Below are positions 18,982 through 27,200 of a DNA stretch of 64,000 nucleotides, piece after piece. Position 1 is the stretch's first letter, and every line of letters starts with the position of its first letter. Both the position numbers and the translations under genes were made by a program. Source of the DNA: Thioalbus denitrificans (GTDB lineage Bacteria; Pseudomonadota; Gammaproteobacteria; DSM-26407); NCBI RefSeq assembly GCF_003337735.1, contig NZ_QPJY01000005.1, positions 80,265-144,264 on the forward strand, written 5' to 3'. Under the pieces are notes generated by a model. The model ran no database searches, had not been told where the DNA came from, and saw only the letters and a list, made by a program, of their open reading frames with translations.

Positions 18982-19550
18982 TGCCAGAACAGGAAGATGC
19001 TGAGGATGTGAGTGATGCCGAGCACGGCGAAGGCCAGGGTGATCGGCAGGTGGACCGCGCGCCAGCGCTTCATCAGGTCGAAGGTGGTGGCGTCCCAGAA
19101 CAGGCGCCTGTCGATCTCGTCCCCGGCCAGGCCCTGGCTTGAATAGATCTCCTTCTTTGCGGCGATGAAGCGGCGCGAACGATCCAGGAGGTACTTTCCG
19201 GTCATGCCGCTGATGACGTTCACCAGCATGGCGATGAGCGCCAGCCATGGCAGGATGGCGTAGACATGGATGCCCGCGTGCACCAGGACCATAAGCGACC
19301 CCAGCCAGGTGAGGGTTTCGTGGAGGGTGAGCAGGGTTTTGGGCTTGCCGAAGCCGATCAGCTTGCGCTTGCGCATCGAGTAGAAGAACGACAGCAGGAT
19401 CAGGATCGCGCCGGGTATGCCCAGGTAGCGGCCGACCCAGACCAGGTCGAACTGGTGCAGCAGGGCATCGATGATGAAGGTAGCCACGATGAGCGAACCG
19501 AACATCACCAGGAACGGGACGACTTCTTTGCGGATGAGCGATCGTTGCAT
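18972..19550 (-). CDS. Membrane b-type cytochrome
   Basis: A 192-residue integral membrane protein with four to five hydrophobic helices. Histidines placed near helix ends (TLHETLTW, LVHAGIHVYA, RAVHLPIT, LGITHILS) suggest two b-haems, as in cytochrome b561 and ferric-reductase-like domains. Between helices 3 and 4 is a soluble loop (RSRRFIAAKKEIYS...). It sits between an FAD/[2Fe-2S] reductase gene and an octahaem cytochrome gene on one strand, with overlap to the latter, so it is probably the transmembrane link that carries electrons from the cytosolic reductase to the periplasm. Haem content is inferred, not shown. Confidence 0.7.
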   Translation of the reverse strand: MQRSLIRKEVVPFLVMFGSLIVATFIIDALLHQFDLVWVGRYLGIPGAILILLSFFYSMRKRKLIGFGKPKTLLTLHETLTWLGSLMVLVHAGIHVYAILPWLALIAMLVNVISGMTGKYLLDRSRRFIAAKKEIYSSQGLAGDEIDRRLFWDATTFDLMKRWRAVHLPITLAFAVLGITHILSIFLFWQWK

Positions 19551-19568
19551 GTACGTGTCTCCGGTACC

Positions 19569-20843
19569 CTATGCTTCCAGGGTGAGATCGCCCCTGGGCG
19601 TGGCGATGCATGGCAGGCAGTGCCCCGGTGCTATCTCGGCGTCGGGATCCTGGCTGTATTCCACCTCGCCGGCACTCAGCGCCGTCTGGCAGGAGCCGCA
19701 GCTTCCGACGCGGCAGCCGGACATCACCTCGATGCCGTTGGCCTCGGCCAGCCCCAGCAGGGAGCCGGCGGCCGGATCCCAGTCGATACGCCGGCCGGAG
19801 CGGCTGAAGGTGATGGTCGCGGGCCCGGCGGAGGGAGCCGCCACCGGTGCAGTTTTCCCGTGCTTCGGCAGTGCGGCGGGGCCGAAGGATTCGTAGTGGA
19901 TGTCGCCGCTGTCCACGCCCCACGCCTCCAGGGCCGGCACCAGGCTCTCCATCAGCGGCCTGGGACCGCAGACGTAGAACTGATAGCGCATGAGCTTGAG
20001 GGTGTTGCGCAGCAGCGCCATGTCGATCCGGCCGCAGTGCTGGTAGTCGACCCCCTCCACATCGTTTTCGCGGGGCGCGCTGTAGCAGACGTGCAGGTGA
20101 AATCCGGCGTGCGTCCCGGCCAGTCCCAGCAGCCGCTCCTTCATGATGTGCTCGTTGCCGTTGCGCACACCGTAGTAGAGCCACACCTCGCGCCTGTCGC
20201 CTTGCCCGAGCACGTAGTCGAGGATGCTCAGCATGGGGGTGATGCCGATGCCGCCCCCAATCAGCACGATGGGCAGCGGTTCGTCCTCCTGCAGGTGGAA
20301 ATGACCGGAGGGTGCCCTGACCAGGAGGCGGCTGCCCTCGTGCACCCGATCATGGAAGAATCCGGACGCCAGGCCGGGGGGAGCGTCGGGGTGGCCGGGG
20401 GGCGCGGGGACCCGCTTGATCGAGACCCGGTAGTGGTCCGGCCGGGGGGCGTCGGAGAGGGAGTAGCAGCGGATCACGGTTCCCAGCTCCCGGGTTTCCG
20501 GATCCTCGACGGACAGCCTGAAGGTCAGGAACTGTCCCGGCCGGAAGGGCGGCAGCGGCTTGCCGTCGACCGGGGCCAGGTAGAAGGAGCAGACGGTCCG
20601 GTTGGCGTCCTCGTACTCGCGGCGCTGGACCGTGAACTCCCTGAAGCCCTCCCAGGCGGGCAGGGCGGCAGGCGTCCGGGTGGCCGCCGTCGGGGGTGTG
20701 TGCGGAGAAATGGCCGGCGGTGCCCCGCGGACGCCAGGCTCCTGGTGCTCCTTCCGACGGCGGCGAAACCCTATCAGTACCGCGGCGGCGACCTGCGCGA
20801 GGATCGCGGCGAGGATGATCAACGCCAGGGTTCCGGTCGACAT
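19569..20843 (-). CDS. Membrane-anchored FAD/NAD(P)H:[2Fe-2S] oxidoreductase
   Basis: A 424-residue protein: N-terminal membrane helix (residues 5-26), a proline-rich linker, an FAD-binding domain with RCYSLSD, an NAD(P)-binding domain (IGGGIGITPMLSIL and FYVCGPRPLMESL), and a C-terminal plant-type [2Fe-2S] ferredoxin domain with Cys377, Cys382, Cys385 and Cys412. The order FAD-NAD-ferredoxin is that of phthalate dioxygenase reductase, PaaE and Hcr. It is the first gene of the unit with cytochrome b (18 nt downstream) and octahaem cytochrome c, so the likely flow is NAD(P)H to FAD to iron-sulfur to haem b to haem c. There is no oxygenase beside it, which argues against a dioxygenase partner. 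Confidence 0.85.
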   Translation of the reverse strand: MSTGTLALIILAAILAQVAAAVLIGFRRRRKEHQEPGVRGAPPAISPHTPPTAATRTPAALPAWEGFREFTVQRREYEDANRTVCSFYLAPVDGKPLPPFRPGQFLTFRLSVEDPETRELGTVIRCYSLSDAPRPDHYRVSIKRVPAPPGHPDAPPGLASGFFHDRVHEGSRLLVRAPSGHFHLQEDEPLPIVLIGGGIGITPMLSILDYVLGQGDRREVWLYYGVRNGNEHIMKERLLGLAGTHAGFHLHVCYSAPRENDVEGVDYQHCGRIDMALLRNTLKLMRYQFYVCGPRPLMESLVPALEAWGVDSGDIHYESFGPAALPKHGKTAPVAAPSAGPATITFSRSGRRIDWDPAAGSLLGLAEANGIEVMSGCRVGSCGSCQTALSAGEVEYSQDPDAEIAPGHCLPCIATPRGDLTLEA

Positions 20844-21214
20844 GATTGCTTTCTACTCCAATGCGGCGCACGGATCGGTGGGCGCCCCGATAACCATTCA
20901 CTTTGTACCAGATTGCGCTTAAATGAACCTGAAGAGGGGATGGTGATGCCGGAATCCGGCGGATACTTCACTTCCGTACCGTGTGCCCGCCTCCTGATCG
21001 GGCGCGCCGGCTTCGACGGCTCCGGAACGCAACTTCCGGCCCGGAAATATCACTCCCGGGTTTGCCTCGGCACCGGCCTGCGTCCACACTTTTCATTGAG
21101 ACCCGAACGGCCGCCTCCCGGCTTCACAACCCGTCGGCCGGGTATTGGTTCTGGTTTTGCCTGATACCGTGGAATGGCTGGGATTGCCCGCGCTTTCATC
21201 CGTTGGAGATTGCC
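20844..21214. other. 371-bp divergent region between the cytochrome module and the HMG-CoA reductase operon
   Basis: No gene is supported. It must hold promoters for two divergent units. A short inverted repeat GCCGG-AAT-CCGGC lies near 20948-20960. AT-richer spots occur near 20890-20930 and 21100-21110. TTGGAGA at 21204-21210 is the ribosome binding site of the reductase gene. I found no terminator, tRNA or riboswitch-like fold by eye. Confidence 0.5.
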
Positions 21215-22486
21215 ATGACGACTGGCTACCGGCGCGCCGCCGACTATCTCTCCAGCCTGCTGGCGGAGAGCGACCTGGACGAACTCGCCGCGCGCCTGAG
21301 GCCGGACACGGGCCCGCCGTCCCCCCATGTGCCGGGCGCCGCCCTCGTCACCCCGGAGGCGGTGGAGCGGCGCTGGCAGATCCTGCCCCCGTCCATCGAG
21401 CGGGAGGATCTGCTCGATGCCCGCACCCGGCAGCAGATGGCCCTCTACGGGCACAACATCGAGAACTTCATCGGCACCGTGAAGCTGCCGGTCGGCATCG
21501 CGGGGCCGCTACGCGTGCGTGGCCTGTTCGCCCAGGGCGACTTCTACGTGCCGCTGGCCACCACGGAGGCGGCGCTGGTCGCCTCCTACAGCCGCGGGGC
21601 CATGCTCATCAGCGAGGTGGGGGGCGCCAGCGCGATGCTGCTCAACGAGGGCGTCAGCCGCTCGCCCGCCTTCGCCTTCGCCTCCCTCGAGGAGCTGGGC
21701 CGGTTCGTGGCGTGGCTGCTCGGCGAGCAGGAGTCGATCCGCCAGGCGGCCGAGGCGACCACCCGCTTCGGCAGGCTGGTCGACCTCCGGATCAGCATCG
21801 AGGGCAACCACGTCTACCTGGTGCTGGTCTACACCACCGGGGACGCGGCCGGCCAGAACATGGCCACCATCGCCACCGAGGCGGCCGTCGCCTGGATCCG
21901 GGAGCACACGCCGGTGCCGCCGCGGGCGGCCTACATCGAGGCGAACTTCTCCGGGGACAAGAAGGCGAGCGTGCAGTCGCTGCAGTCGGTGCGGGGCAGG
22001 AAGGTGACCGCCGAGGTCCGGATCCCGGCCGAGCTGGTGCGCAGGCGCCTGCACACCAGCGTCGAGGCGATGGTCGACTACGGCCGCTTCGCCACCGTGG
22101 GCGGGGTCATGTCGGGCACGCTCGGCATCGAGGGCCACTACGCCAACGGGCTGGCGGCGATGTTCATCGCCTGCGGCCAGGACGCCGCCTGCGTGGCGGA
22201 GGCGGCCGTGGGCAACACCCGCATGGAGATGACCGGGGAGGGCGAGCTGTACGTCTCGGTCACCCTGCCGAACCTGATCGTCGGCAGCGTCGGCGGCGGC
22301 ACCCGGCTGCCCAGCCAGCAGGCCTGCCTCGGCCTCATGGGCCTCGCCGGCACGGGTCACGGGCGCGCCCTGGCCGAGGTGGCGGCGGCGCTGTGCCTCG
22401 CCGGCGAGATCTCCATCGTCGGCGCCATCTGCGCCGGCGAGTTCACCCGGGCCCATGCGCGCCTGGCGCGCGGCGCCCGGGAGTAG
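21215..22486 (+). CDS. HMG-CoA reductase, class I-like
   Basis: A 423-residue protein of the HMG-CoA reductase family. Conserved residues by alignment from memory: Glu118 in VPLATTEAALVAS, Lys249 in SGDKKAS, Asp323 in CGQDAA and His414 in TRAHARLARG; the NADP-binding DAAGQN (210-215) and ENFIGTVKLPVGIAGPL also fit. The complete set of catalytic residues suggests an active reductase making mevalonate, or a related reductase using a different acyl-CoA. No other mevalonate-pathway gene is visible in the window, and most proteobacteria use the DXP route, so its presence is unusual. It heads an eight-gene run; the next gene starts 4 nt after its stop. Start ATG 21215 has GGAGA upstream. Confidence 0.87.
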   Translation: MTTGYRRAADYLSSLLAESDLDELAARLRPDTGPPSPHVPGAALVTPEAVERRWQILPPSIEREDLLDARTRQQMALYGHNIENFIGTVKLPVGIAGPLRVRGLFAQGDFYVPLATTEAALVASYSRGAMLISEVGGASAMLLNEGVSRSPAFAFASLEELGRFVAWLLGEQESIRQAAEATTRFGRLVDLRISIEGNHVYLVLVYTTGDAAGQNMATIATEAAVAWIREHTPVPPRAAYIEANFSGDKKASVQSLQSVRGRKVTAEVRIPAELVRRRLHTSVEAMVDYGRFATVGGVMSGTLGIEGHYANGLAAMFIACGQDAACVAEAAVGNTRMEMTGEGELYVSVTLPNLIVGSVGGGTRLPSQQACLGLMGLAGTGHGRALAEVAAALCLAGEISIVGAICAGEFTRAHARLARGARE

Positions 22487-22490
22487 CGCG

Positions 22491-23435
22491 ATGGCCGGCG
22501 GGCTGGAGACGGAACCGGGCTTCACCGCACGCTGGCGCATCTACTTCTCCGAGCGTTTTCCGCCCCTGCAGCATGGCGTGCTGATCGCGGCCTACGTGAT
22601 CGGCGCGCTGGCCTTCAGCGCCCGCCTGCACGGCCGTCCCGATTTTCCCGGGCCGCTGCCCCTCCTGGGCGCCTTCGCCGTCACGTTCCTCCTCTTTCTG
22701 CAGCTGCGCATCCTGGACGAGTTCAAGGACTGCGGGGACGATGCCCGCTGGCGGCCCTACCGGCCGGTGCCGCGGGGGATCGTGACCCTGCGCGCCCTGG
22801 GCCGGCTGGGGGTGGGCGCGGCGGCGGTGCAGCTCGCGCTGGCGCTCCTGTTCGACCCGCGGCTGGCCCTGCCGCTGGTGGCGATCTGGATCTACGCCGG
22901 GCTGATGGGGGTGGAGTTCTTCGTCCGCGACTGGCTCAAGGCCCGCCCCGTGGCCTACATGGCCTCGCACATGGTCATCGTGCCCATGATCACCCTGTTC
23001 ATCACCGCCTTCGACTGGCTGCCCCGGGGCGCCCCGGACGGGCGGCTCGGCTGGCTGCTGGCGATGAGCTACTGCGGCTTCTGCGTCATCGAGATCGGGC
23101 GCAAGATCCGCGCGCCGGCGGACGAGGAGGCGGGCGTGGAGACCTACAGCGCCCTCTGGGGCCGGCGCGGCGCGGTCGGTGCCTGGCTGGCGGCCATGGC
23201 CCTGACGGGGGCGCTGGCGGTGGGCGCCGGCCGCGTGGTCGGCGTGCCGGGCCTCACCGCGGTTTTCGCCGCGCTGCTGCTGGCGGCGGCGCTGGGCGTC
23301 GGCGTGGCGTTCCTGCGCCATCCCCGGCCCGGACGGGGCGGGCGGTTCCAGCTCCTGTCCGGGATCTGGATGCTGGGCATGTTCCTGGTGCCGGGGCTCG
23401 CCCCCTGGCTGCCCGGCAGCGGGGTGGCGTCATGA
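22491..23435 (+). CDS. UbiA-superfamily prenyltransferase
   Basis: A 314-residue polytopic membrane protein with about eight hydrophobic helices. The first Asp-rich motif is RILDEFKDCGDD followed by RPYRPVPRG (about 72-95), and the second is KIRAPADEEAGVETYSAL (about 203-220); both are the Mg-diphosphate-binding loops of UbiA enzymes. It should transfer a prenyl group from a prenyl diphosphate to an acceptor at the membrane. Neither motif points to a specific subfamily (not clearly UbiA, MenA, COX10 or chlorophyll synthase). It lies 4 nt after the HMG-CoA reductase and overlaps the next start codon (ATGA), so it belongs to the same operon. The pairing suggests isoprenoid lipid or prenylated product synthesis. 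Confidence 0.8.
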   Translation: MAGGLETEPGFTARWRIYFSERFPPLQHGVLIAAYVIGALAFSARLHGRPDFPGPLPLLGAFAVTFLLFLQLRILDEFKDCGDDARWRPYRPVPRGIVTLRALGRLGVGAAAVQLALALLFDPRLALPLVAIWIYAGLMGVEFFVRDWLKARPVAYMASHMVIVPMITLFITAFDWLPRGAPDGRLGWLLAMSYCGFCVIEIGRKIRAPADEEAGVETYSALWGRRGAVGAWLAAMALTGALAVGAGRVVGVPGLTAVFAALLLAAALGVGVAFLRHPRPGRGGRFQLLSGIWMLGMFLVPGLAPWLPGSGVAS

Positions 23436-26131
23436 GCTGGCTGCTCCTGCCCGAGGCGATCGAGGCGGACAGCCCGGTGGGCGGCAAGGCCCGGGCGCTG
23501 GCCGGGCTGCAGCGGGCGGAGCTGCCCATTCCGCCGTGGCTGGTCGTCCTGCCGGAGGCCTTCGCCGCCAGCCTCACGCCGGCGCAGGCGGCCGCGCTTC
23601 ACGCCGCGAAGGACGCCGGGGAGGTGCGCGCGGTGGTGGGAGCGGTGGCGCCCTCCGCGCCGGTGGCGGAGGCGATCCGGCGGGCCGCGGCCGACATCGC
23701 CGGCGGCGGGGAGCTCGCCGTGCGCTCCTCGGCCAGCGGGGAGGACAGCGCCGAGCACTCCTTCGCCGGGCAGCTGGAGAGCTACCTCTTCGTCCGGCCC
23801 GAAGCGGCGGCGGAGTACGTGGCGCGGGTCTGGCGGTCCGGTTTCGGCGAGCGGCTGATCGCCTACCGGAAGGAGGCCGGCCTGCCGCTCCCGCCGCGGG
23901 CGCCGGCGGTGATCATCCAGGCGGTGATCGCGGGCTCGGCATCGGGGGTCGCCTTCAGCGCCGATCCCGTGTCGGGGCGGCGCGGCATCGCCGTGGTGAC
24001 GGCCGCGCCCGGCCTGGGCGGGGCGGTGGTGTCGGGCGCCACCGACGCGGACACCTGGCGGGTGGATCGCGCGGGGGCCATCGTGGAGGCGGCCATCGCC
24101 GTCAAGCAGGTCGTCCAGCGCCGCGACCCGGAGGCGCCGGATGGCGTGGCCACTGTCGCGCTGGAGGGGGAGGCGGCTTCACGGCCGACCCTCGACGCGG
24201 CGCAGGTGGCCGGGATCGCCGCGCTGGCGCGCCGGGCCGCCGCCTTCTTCGGCCGCCCCCAGGACATCGAGTGGACCCTCGGCGACGGCCGGCTCTACCT
24301 GCTGCAGAGCCGCCCCATCACCGGGCTCGCCGCGCGGCCGGATCCCGACGGGGTGCGGGCCATCTGGGACAACTCCAACATCGCCGAGAGCTACAGCGGG
24401 ATCACCACGCCGCTGACCTTCTCCTTCGCGCGGCGCGCCTACGAGCATGTCTACCGCCAGTTCTGCCGCCTGTTGCGGGTGGACGAGGCGGCCATCGAGT
24501 CCCGGGCCGACATGTTCTGCTGCATGCTGGGACTGATCCGCGGCCGGGTCTACTACAACCTGTTCAACTGGTACCGCCTGGTGGCGGTGCTGCCGGGCTA
24601 CGCCTTCAACCGGAAGTTCATGGAGCAGATGATGGGCGTGCCCGAGAGCCTGGCGGAGGAGACCGCCCGGGCCCTCGAGTCCGGATCGCCGCCGGCCCGT
24701 CCGGCGGCGGGGGCACGGCTGCGGGACGGACTGCGCCTGCTGGCGATGCTGTGGGGGCTGCTGCGCGCCTACGCCGGGATCAACCGCAGCGTCCGGCGCT
24801 TCCACCGCCGCATCGACGAGACCCTCGGGCCGGGCCGGCCGGATCTCTCCGGCCTGCGCCCCGAGGAGCTGGCGGCCTGTTACCGCCGCATCGAGCAGCG
24901 GCTGCTGCTGCACTGGGATGCGCCCATCGTCAACGATTTCGCCACCATGTTCTTCCACGGGCTGCTGCGCCGGCTCACCGGCGCCTGGGCGGGCGATCCC
25001 GGGGGTGCCCTGGTGAACGACCTGCTGGGCGCGGAGCGGGGCATGATCAGCAGCGAGCCGGCCGGGCGGGTACGGCGGATGGCCGCGCTCGCCATGGCTT
25101 CCGGGCCGCTCGTCGACGCCTTGTGCGAGGGCAGCCTGGCGGCCATCCGCCGCGGGATGTCCGCCCAGCCGCAGTTCGCGCGGGAGTACGAGGCCTATCT
25201 CGACCGGTTCGGCGACCGCTGCATGGAGGAGCTCAAGCTGGAGAGCCCGACGCTGTTCGACGACCCGCTGCCCCTGCTCCGCTCGGTCGGCCAGACCGCC
25301 CGGGTGCTGCGCGACGGGGGCGGGGCGCCGCCGGCCGCTACCGACGCCGGCCCGCGTGGCGAGGCGGAGGCGAAGGTCCGCGGCGCGCTGGCGGATCGGC
25401 CCCTCCGGCGGGTCCTCTTCGCCCGGGTCCTGGCGGCGGCGCGGGCGCGGGTGCGGGATCGGGAGAACCTGCGCTTCGAGCGCACCCGGGTGTTCGGCCG
25501 CGCGCGCCTGATCCTCGTGGAGATCGGCCGGCGCCTGGCGGCCCTGGATCGCCTCGACGATCCCCGGGATGTCTTCCAGCTCGAGCTGGACGAGATCCTC
25601 GCCTTCGTCGAGGGCCGCGCCACGACCACCGACCTGAAGGGGCTGGCGGCCCTGCGCCGGGCGGAGTTCGAGCGCCACCGCGCCGAACCCGCGCCCGCCG
25701 ATCGCTTCGAGACCCGGGGCGTGGCCTACGTGGGGCACGCGTTCGCGCCGGAAGCGCCGCGCCCCCCGCCCACGGGCGAGACCCTGCAGGGCCTCGGCTG
25801 CTGCGCCGGGGTGGTGCGGGGGCCGGTGCGGGTGATCCGCGATCCCCGCCGGGCCGTCCTCGCCCGCGGCGAAATCATCGTCACCGAGCGCACCGACCCG
25901 GGCTGGGTCATGATCTTCCCGGCCGCGGCCGGCCTGCTGGTGGAGCGCGGCAGCCTGCTGTCCCACTCCGCCATCGTCGCCCGGGAGATGGGGCTGCCCA
26001 CCATCGTGGCGCTGGCCGGGGTGACCCGGTGGCTCGCGGACGGCGACTGGGTGGAGATGGACGGCGCCAGCGGCCGGGTGACCCGCCTGCCCGCGCGCCC
26101 GCCGGGAGGTGCCGACGATGGCGGCGACTGA
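23432..26131 (+). CDS. PEP synthase/rifampin phosphotransferase-like dikinase
   Basis: A 899-residue three-part enzyme. Residues 1-300 are the ATP-grasp PPDK N-terminal domain (VGGKARALAGL, VRSSASGEDS, SGVAFSADPVSG, DIEWTLGDGRLYLLQSRPIT). Residues 310-790 resemble the substrate-binding middle domain of rifampin phosphotransferase (WDNSNIAESYSGITTPLTF). The end is the swivelling phosphohistidine domain with His845 in SLLSHSAIVAREMGLPT. Enzymes of this build phosphorylate an alcohol using ATP, giving AMP and phosphate. It lacks the C-terminal PEP/pyruvate barrel, so it is not a true PEP synthase. In this operon its substrate may be an isoprenoid or lipid alcohol; that is inference. It overlaps UbiA by 4 nt and the next gene by 14 nt. 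Confidence 0.82.
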   Translation: MSWLLLPEAIEADSPVGGKARALAGLQRAELPIPPWLVVLPEAFAASLTPAQAAALHAAKDAGEVRAVVGAVAPSAPVAEAIRRAAADIAGGGELAVRSSASGEDSAEHSFAGQLESYLFVRPEAAAEYVARVWRSGFGERLIAYRKEAGLPLPPRAPAVIIQAVIAGSASGVAFSADPVSGRRGIAVVTAAPGLGGAVVSGATDADTWRVDRAGAIVEAAIAVKQVVQRRDPEAPDGVATVALEGEAASRPTLDAAQVAGIAALARRAAAFFGRPQDIEWTLGDGRLYLLQSRPITGLAARPDPDGVRAIWDNSNIAESYSGITTPLTFSFARRAYEHVYRQFCRLLRVDEAAIESRADMFCCMLGLIRGRVYYNLFNWYRLVAVLPGYAFNRKFMEQMMGVPESLAEETARALESGSPPARPAAGARLRDGLRLLAMLWGLLRAYAGINRSVRRFHRRIDETLGPGRPDLSGLRPEELAACYRRIEQRLLLHWDAPIVNDFATMFFHGLLRRLTGAWAGDPGGALVNDLLGAERGMISSEPAGRVRRMAALAMASGPLVDALCEGSLAAIRRGMSAQPQFAREYEAYLDRFGDRCMEELKLESPTLFDDPLPLLRSVGQTARVLRDGGGAPPAATDAGPRGEAEAKVRGALADRPLRRVLFARVLAAARARVRDRENLRFERTRVFGRARLILVEIGRRLAALDRLDDPRDVFQLELDEILAFVEGRATTTDLKGLAALRRAEFERHRAEPAPADRFETRGVAYVGHAFAPEAPRPPPTGETLQGLGCCAGVVRGPVRVIRDPRRAVLARGEIIVTERTDPGWVMIFPAAAGLLVERGSLLSHSAIVAREMGLPTIVALAGVTRWLADGDWVEMDGASGRVTRLPARPPGGADDGGD

Positions 26132-27200
26132 AGCCTCCCTCATCCGCTACGCCCAGTGCTGGGAGGACGCCGACGTGCTGCTCGACGCCCTGGCGGTGCA
26201 GCCCGGCGAGGCCTGCCTCTCCATCGGCTCCGGGGGCGAGAACTCCCTCTCCCTGCTCACCCGCGACCCGGCGCGGGTGGTCGCGGTCGACATGGAGCCG
26301 GCCCAGATCGCCTGCCTGGAGCTCAAGGCGGCGGGCTTCCGGTGCCTGGCGCACCCGGAGCTGCTGGAACTGGTGGGGGCCGTGCCCAGCGACCGCAGGG
26401 CCGCCCTCTACGCCCGGGTGCGCGGGGCGCTCTCTTCCTCCGCTCGGGCGTTCTGGGACGCCCGGCCCGCCGCCATCGCGGGGGGCGTCGGTGGGGCCGG
26501 CCGCTTCGAGCGCTATTTCGCCCTGTTCCGGCGCCATGTCCTGCCGCTCATCCACTCCCGGGCCGCGACGGACGCCCTGTTCCAGCCCCGCGCGCCGGAG
26601 GCGCGGCGGCACTTCTACGACACGGTGTGGAACAACCGCCGTTGGCGCCTGCTGTTCCGGCTGTTCTTCTCCCGGGCGGTCATCAGCCGCCTCGGGCGCG
26701 ATCCCCGCTTCTTCCGCTACATCGAGGGCAGCGTCGCCCGGCGCATCATGGTGCAGGTCCGGCACGGGCTCGCGGAGCTCGATCCGGCGGACAATCCCTA
26801 CCTGCAGTGGATTGCCTACGGCCGCTTCGTCTCGGCGCTGCCCCATGCCCTGCGGGCGGAGAATTTCGAGCCCATCCGCGAGCGCATCGACCGCCTCGAG
26901 CCGCGCCTCGCGCCGGTGGAGCGGATCCTGGCCGAGGCCGGGCCGGGATCGTTCAGCCGCTTCAACCTCTCCGACGTGTTCGAATATCTCCCGCCGGCCG
27001 GCTCCGACGCCCTGTTCGAGGCCGTCGCCCGGGCGGGCCGGCCGGGGGGGCGGGTCGCCTACTGGAACATGCTGGCGCAGCGGCGCCCCCCCGCGCGGCT
27101 CGCGGCGCGCTTCCGGACCCTCGAGGTGCTGGGGCGGCAGCTGCACGAGCGGGACCGGGGCTGCTTCTACCGGGCGTTCTGGGTGGACGAGCTGACATGA
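26118..27200 (+). CDS. BtaA-like SAM:aminocarboxypropyl transferase (DUF3419)
   Basis: A 360-residue protein of the DUF3419 family. The SAM-binding region is CLSIGSGGENSLSLL followed by VVAVDMEPAQIACLELKA, matching BtaA; the C-terminal FSRFNLSDVFEYLPPAGSDA and VAYWNMLAQRR also fit. BtaA transfers the 3-amino-3-carboxypropyl group of SAM to the free hydroxyl of diacylglycerol, the first step of betaine lipid synthesis. There is no BtaB N-methyltransferase next to it, so the product here may remain a homoserine ether or the acceptor may be different. Start ATG 26118 has GGGAGG eight bases upstream and overlaps the dikinase gene. Its stop overlaps the next start (ATGA). Confidence 0.8.
   Translation: MAATEASLIRYAQCWEDADVLLDALAVQPGEACLSIGSGGENSLSLLTRDPARVVAVDMEPAQIACLELKAAGFRCLAHPELLELVGAVPSDRRAALYARVRGALSSSARAFWDARPAAIAGGVGGAGRFERYFALFRRHVLPLIHSRAATDALFQPRAPEARRHFYDTVWNNRRWRLLFRLFFSRAVISRLGRDPRFFRYIEGSVARRIMVQVRHGLAELDPADNPYLQWIAYGRFVSALPHALRAENFEPIRERIDRLEPRLAPVERILAEAGPGSFSRFNLSDVFEYLPPAGSDALFEAVARAGRPGGRVAYWNMLAQRRPPARLAARFRTLEVLGRQLHERDRGCFYRAFWVDELT

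Noticed and set aside
20981-21214. Longer HMG-CoA reductase with a 78-residue N-terminal extension
   Set aside because: The extension has no family similarity, and GGAGA precedes the ATG at 21215.
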